Assembly (NCBI GenBank): GCA_900316305.1
Contig: ONCM01000025.1
Coordinates: 1-55,853 of the forward strand
DNA length: 55,853 nt
Reading direction: 5' to 3'
Origin: an uncultured Bacteroidales bacterium
GTDB lineage: Bacteria; Bacteroidota; Bacteroidia; Bacteroidales; WCHB1-69
Both the position numbers and the translations under genes were made by a program. This document shows, piece after piece, positions 54,933-55,853 of the stretch. Each line of letters starts with the position of its first letter. The stretch's first letter is position 1. Under the pieces are notes generated by a model, which was not told the DNA's origin, made no database searches, and saw only the letters and a program-made list of their open reading frames with translations.

Positions 54933-55853
54933 ATGAAATATACTGAATACAAAGGTCTTAATCTCCCTGCCCTTGGGGAGGAAATGAGAAAATATTGGGA
55001 AGACAATGACATCTTCGCCAAGAGTCTATCGACCCGCGAGGGACACAAACGTTTCGTTTTCTTTGAGGGACCGCCGTCCGCCAACGGCATGCCCGGCATC
55101 CACCACGTGATGGCCCGCACCATCAAGGACATCGTCTGCCGCTACCAGACCCTCACCGGCAAGTACGTCGGACGTAAGGGCGGCTGGGACACGCACGGAC
55201 TGCCCGTGGAGCTCGGCGTGGAGAAGACGCTCGGCATCACCAAGGAGGACATCGGCAAGAAGATCTCCGTGGAAGACTACAACAAGGCCTGTCGCCGCGA
55301 GGTGATGAAATTCAAGGACAAATGGGATGACCTCACCCGCGAAATGGGCTACTGGGTCGATCTCGAACACCCCTACATCACTTTCGACAACAAGTACATC
55401 GAAACCGTATGGTATTTACTGTCAGAACTTTACAAGAAAGGTCTGCTCTATAAGGGCTACTCCATCCAGCCCTACTCCCCCGCCGCCGGCACCGGCCTCA
55501 GCTCCCACGAGCTCAACCTGCCCGGCTGCTATCGCGATGTGAAAGACCTGACTTGCGTGGCATTATTTAAGTTAGCAGTTAGCAGTGAGCAGTTAGCAGT
55601 TGGTGCTGACGCGAATATTCCCGTCTATGCTATTGCATGGACCACAACCCCGTGGACACTGCCGAGCAACACGGCGTTGTGCGTGGGTCCGAACATCGAC
55701 TATGTGCTGCTGAAGACCGTGCATCCTTACACGGAACAGCCTTGCTATATCCTGATGGCCAAAGCGTTGGTTTCCACGATGTTCAAGGAGGCCCCGGAGG
55801 TTGTGAAGGAGTTCAAGGGCAAAGACCTCGTGGGCATCTCCTACGAGCAGCTC
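54933..55853 (+). CDS. ileS: Isoleucine--tRNA ligase, N-terminal part (truncated by window end)
   Basis: The first 307 codons of IleRS are present, from ATG 54933 to the window end without a stop. Landmarks are YKGLNLPALGEEMRKYWEDN, the HIGH-class motif region EGPPSANGMPGIHHVMARTI, RKGGWDTHGLPVELGVEK, GYSIQPYSPAAGTGLSSHEL and the start of the editing domain (IAWTTTPWTLPSNTALCVGP). It charges tRNA-Ile. Within the region just before WTTTPWT a simple repeat (55571-55602) is read in frame as KLAVSSEQLAVGAD, a stretch that varies among relatives. Confidence 0.96.
   Translation, partial: MKYTEYKGLNLPALGEEMRKYWEDNDIFAKSLSTREGHKRFVFFEGPPSANGMPGIHHVMARTIKDIVCRYQTLTGKYVGRKGGWDTHGLPVELGVEKTLGITKEDIGKKISVEDYNKACRREVMKFKDKWDDLTREMGYWVDLEHPYITFDNKYIETVWYLLSELYKKGLLYKGYSIQPYSPAAGTGLSSHELNLPGCYRDVKDLTCVALFKLAVSSEQLAVGADANIPVYAIAWTTTPWTLPSNTALCVGPNIDYVLLKTVHPYTEQPCYILMAKALVSTMFKEAPEVVKEFKGKDLVGISYEQL
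55571..55602. repeat. GTTAGCAGTTAGCAGTGAGCAG simple repeat inside ileS
   Basis: About four imperfect copies of the heptamer CAGTTAG/CAGTGAG, of the style seen in intergenic strings (22468, 47341, 48794), lie within the ileS coding frame without breaking it. Confidence 0.8.

Overview
The window comes from an anaerobic, H2-metabolising member of the Bacteroidetes, most likely Bacteroidales. The evidence is: Bacteroidetes-type -7 promoter boxes (TAnnTTTG) in front of many genes with no strong Shine-Dalgarno sequence; a type IX secretion (T9SS) C-terminal sorting domain; two FISUMP-domain surface proteins; a GldA-like ABC ATPase; DUF2807 proteins; and HydG with a TM1266-type protein, which are [FeFe]-hydrogenase maturation functions. 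The species cannot be named from sequence alone.

Layout. 1-5.4 kb: end of a RidA-like gene, a Uup-type ABC-F ATPase, rsmE, and a converging polA that is broken near its 3' end. 5.6-14 kb: a small lipoprotein, an outer-membrane barrel with an ECF-type sigma factor, a DUF234-type ATPase, a second ECF-type sigma factor, and two tandem DUF2807 adhesin-like proteins. Both sigma factors carry a C-terminal transmembrane segment and an extracytoplasmic tail. 14-20.5 kb: grpE-dnaJ, a molybdopterin-oxidoreductase-like protein, a GldA-like ATPase, a frameshifted lipoprotein and a TPR-like secreted protein. 20.5-27 kb: TM1266 family protein, hydG, a GH3 glycosidase, a T9SS-exported beta-helix protein and trmO. 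27-38 kb: an accessory run of secreted proteins and lipoproteins (two FISUMP proteins, a barrel, a thioredoxin-like lipoprotein), a DUF4143 ATPase, and a membrane-embedded LytTR/winged-helix regulator. 38-47 kb: envelope housekeeping (glycosyltransferase 9, acyltransferase, AsmA-like, MurB, Omp85-like, YggS) and tRNA-Arg(CCG). 47-52 kb: a TolC/MacA/MacB tripartite efflux operon. 52-55.8 kb: a third P-loop ATPase, a RhuM-phospholipase-D fusion and the start of ileS.

The strongest unexplained signals are four. (1) Three copies of a ~200-bp non-coding promoter block (31.7, 33.3 and 36.8 kb) each hold two direct repeats ATRTTCCGTC exactly 21 bp apart at a fixed distance from a -7 box. They drive two FISUMP proteins and a barrel operon, and the third copy is divergent from the membrane LytTR regulator; this looks like a local LytTR regulon. 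(2) Two sigma factors are covalently tethered to the membrane, one with periplasmic WG repeats. (3) A family of 28-bp palindromes has constant arms (GTAGAGACG...CGTCTCTAC) and variable self-complementary cores. Copies lie between genes and also inside three genes, always in the frame encoding V/I-E-T-x3-A/T-S-L. (4) Three P-loop ATPase genes each have their own, different palindromes around the promoter. The window also holds several other repeat families, a likely ~67-nt deletion in polA and a likely 1-nt deletion in a lipoprotein gene.
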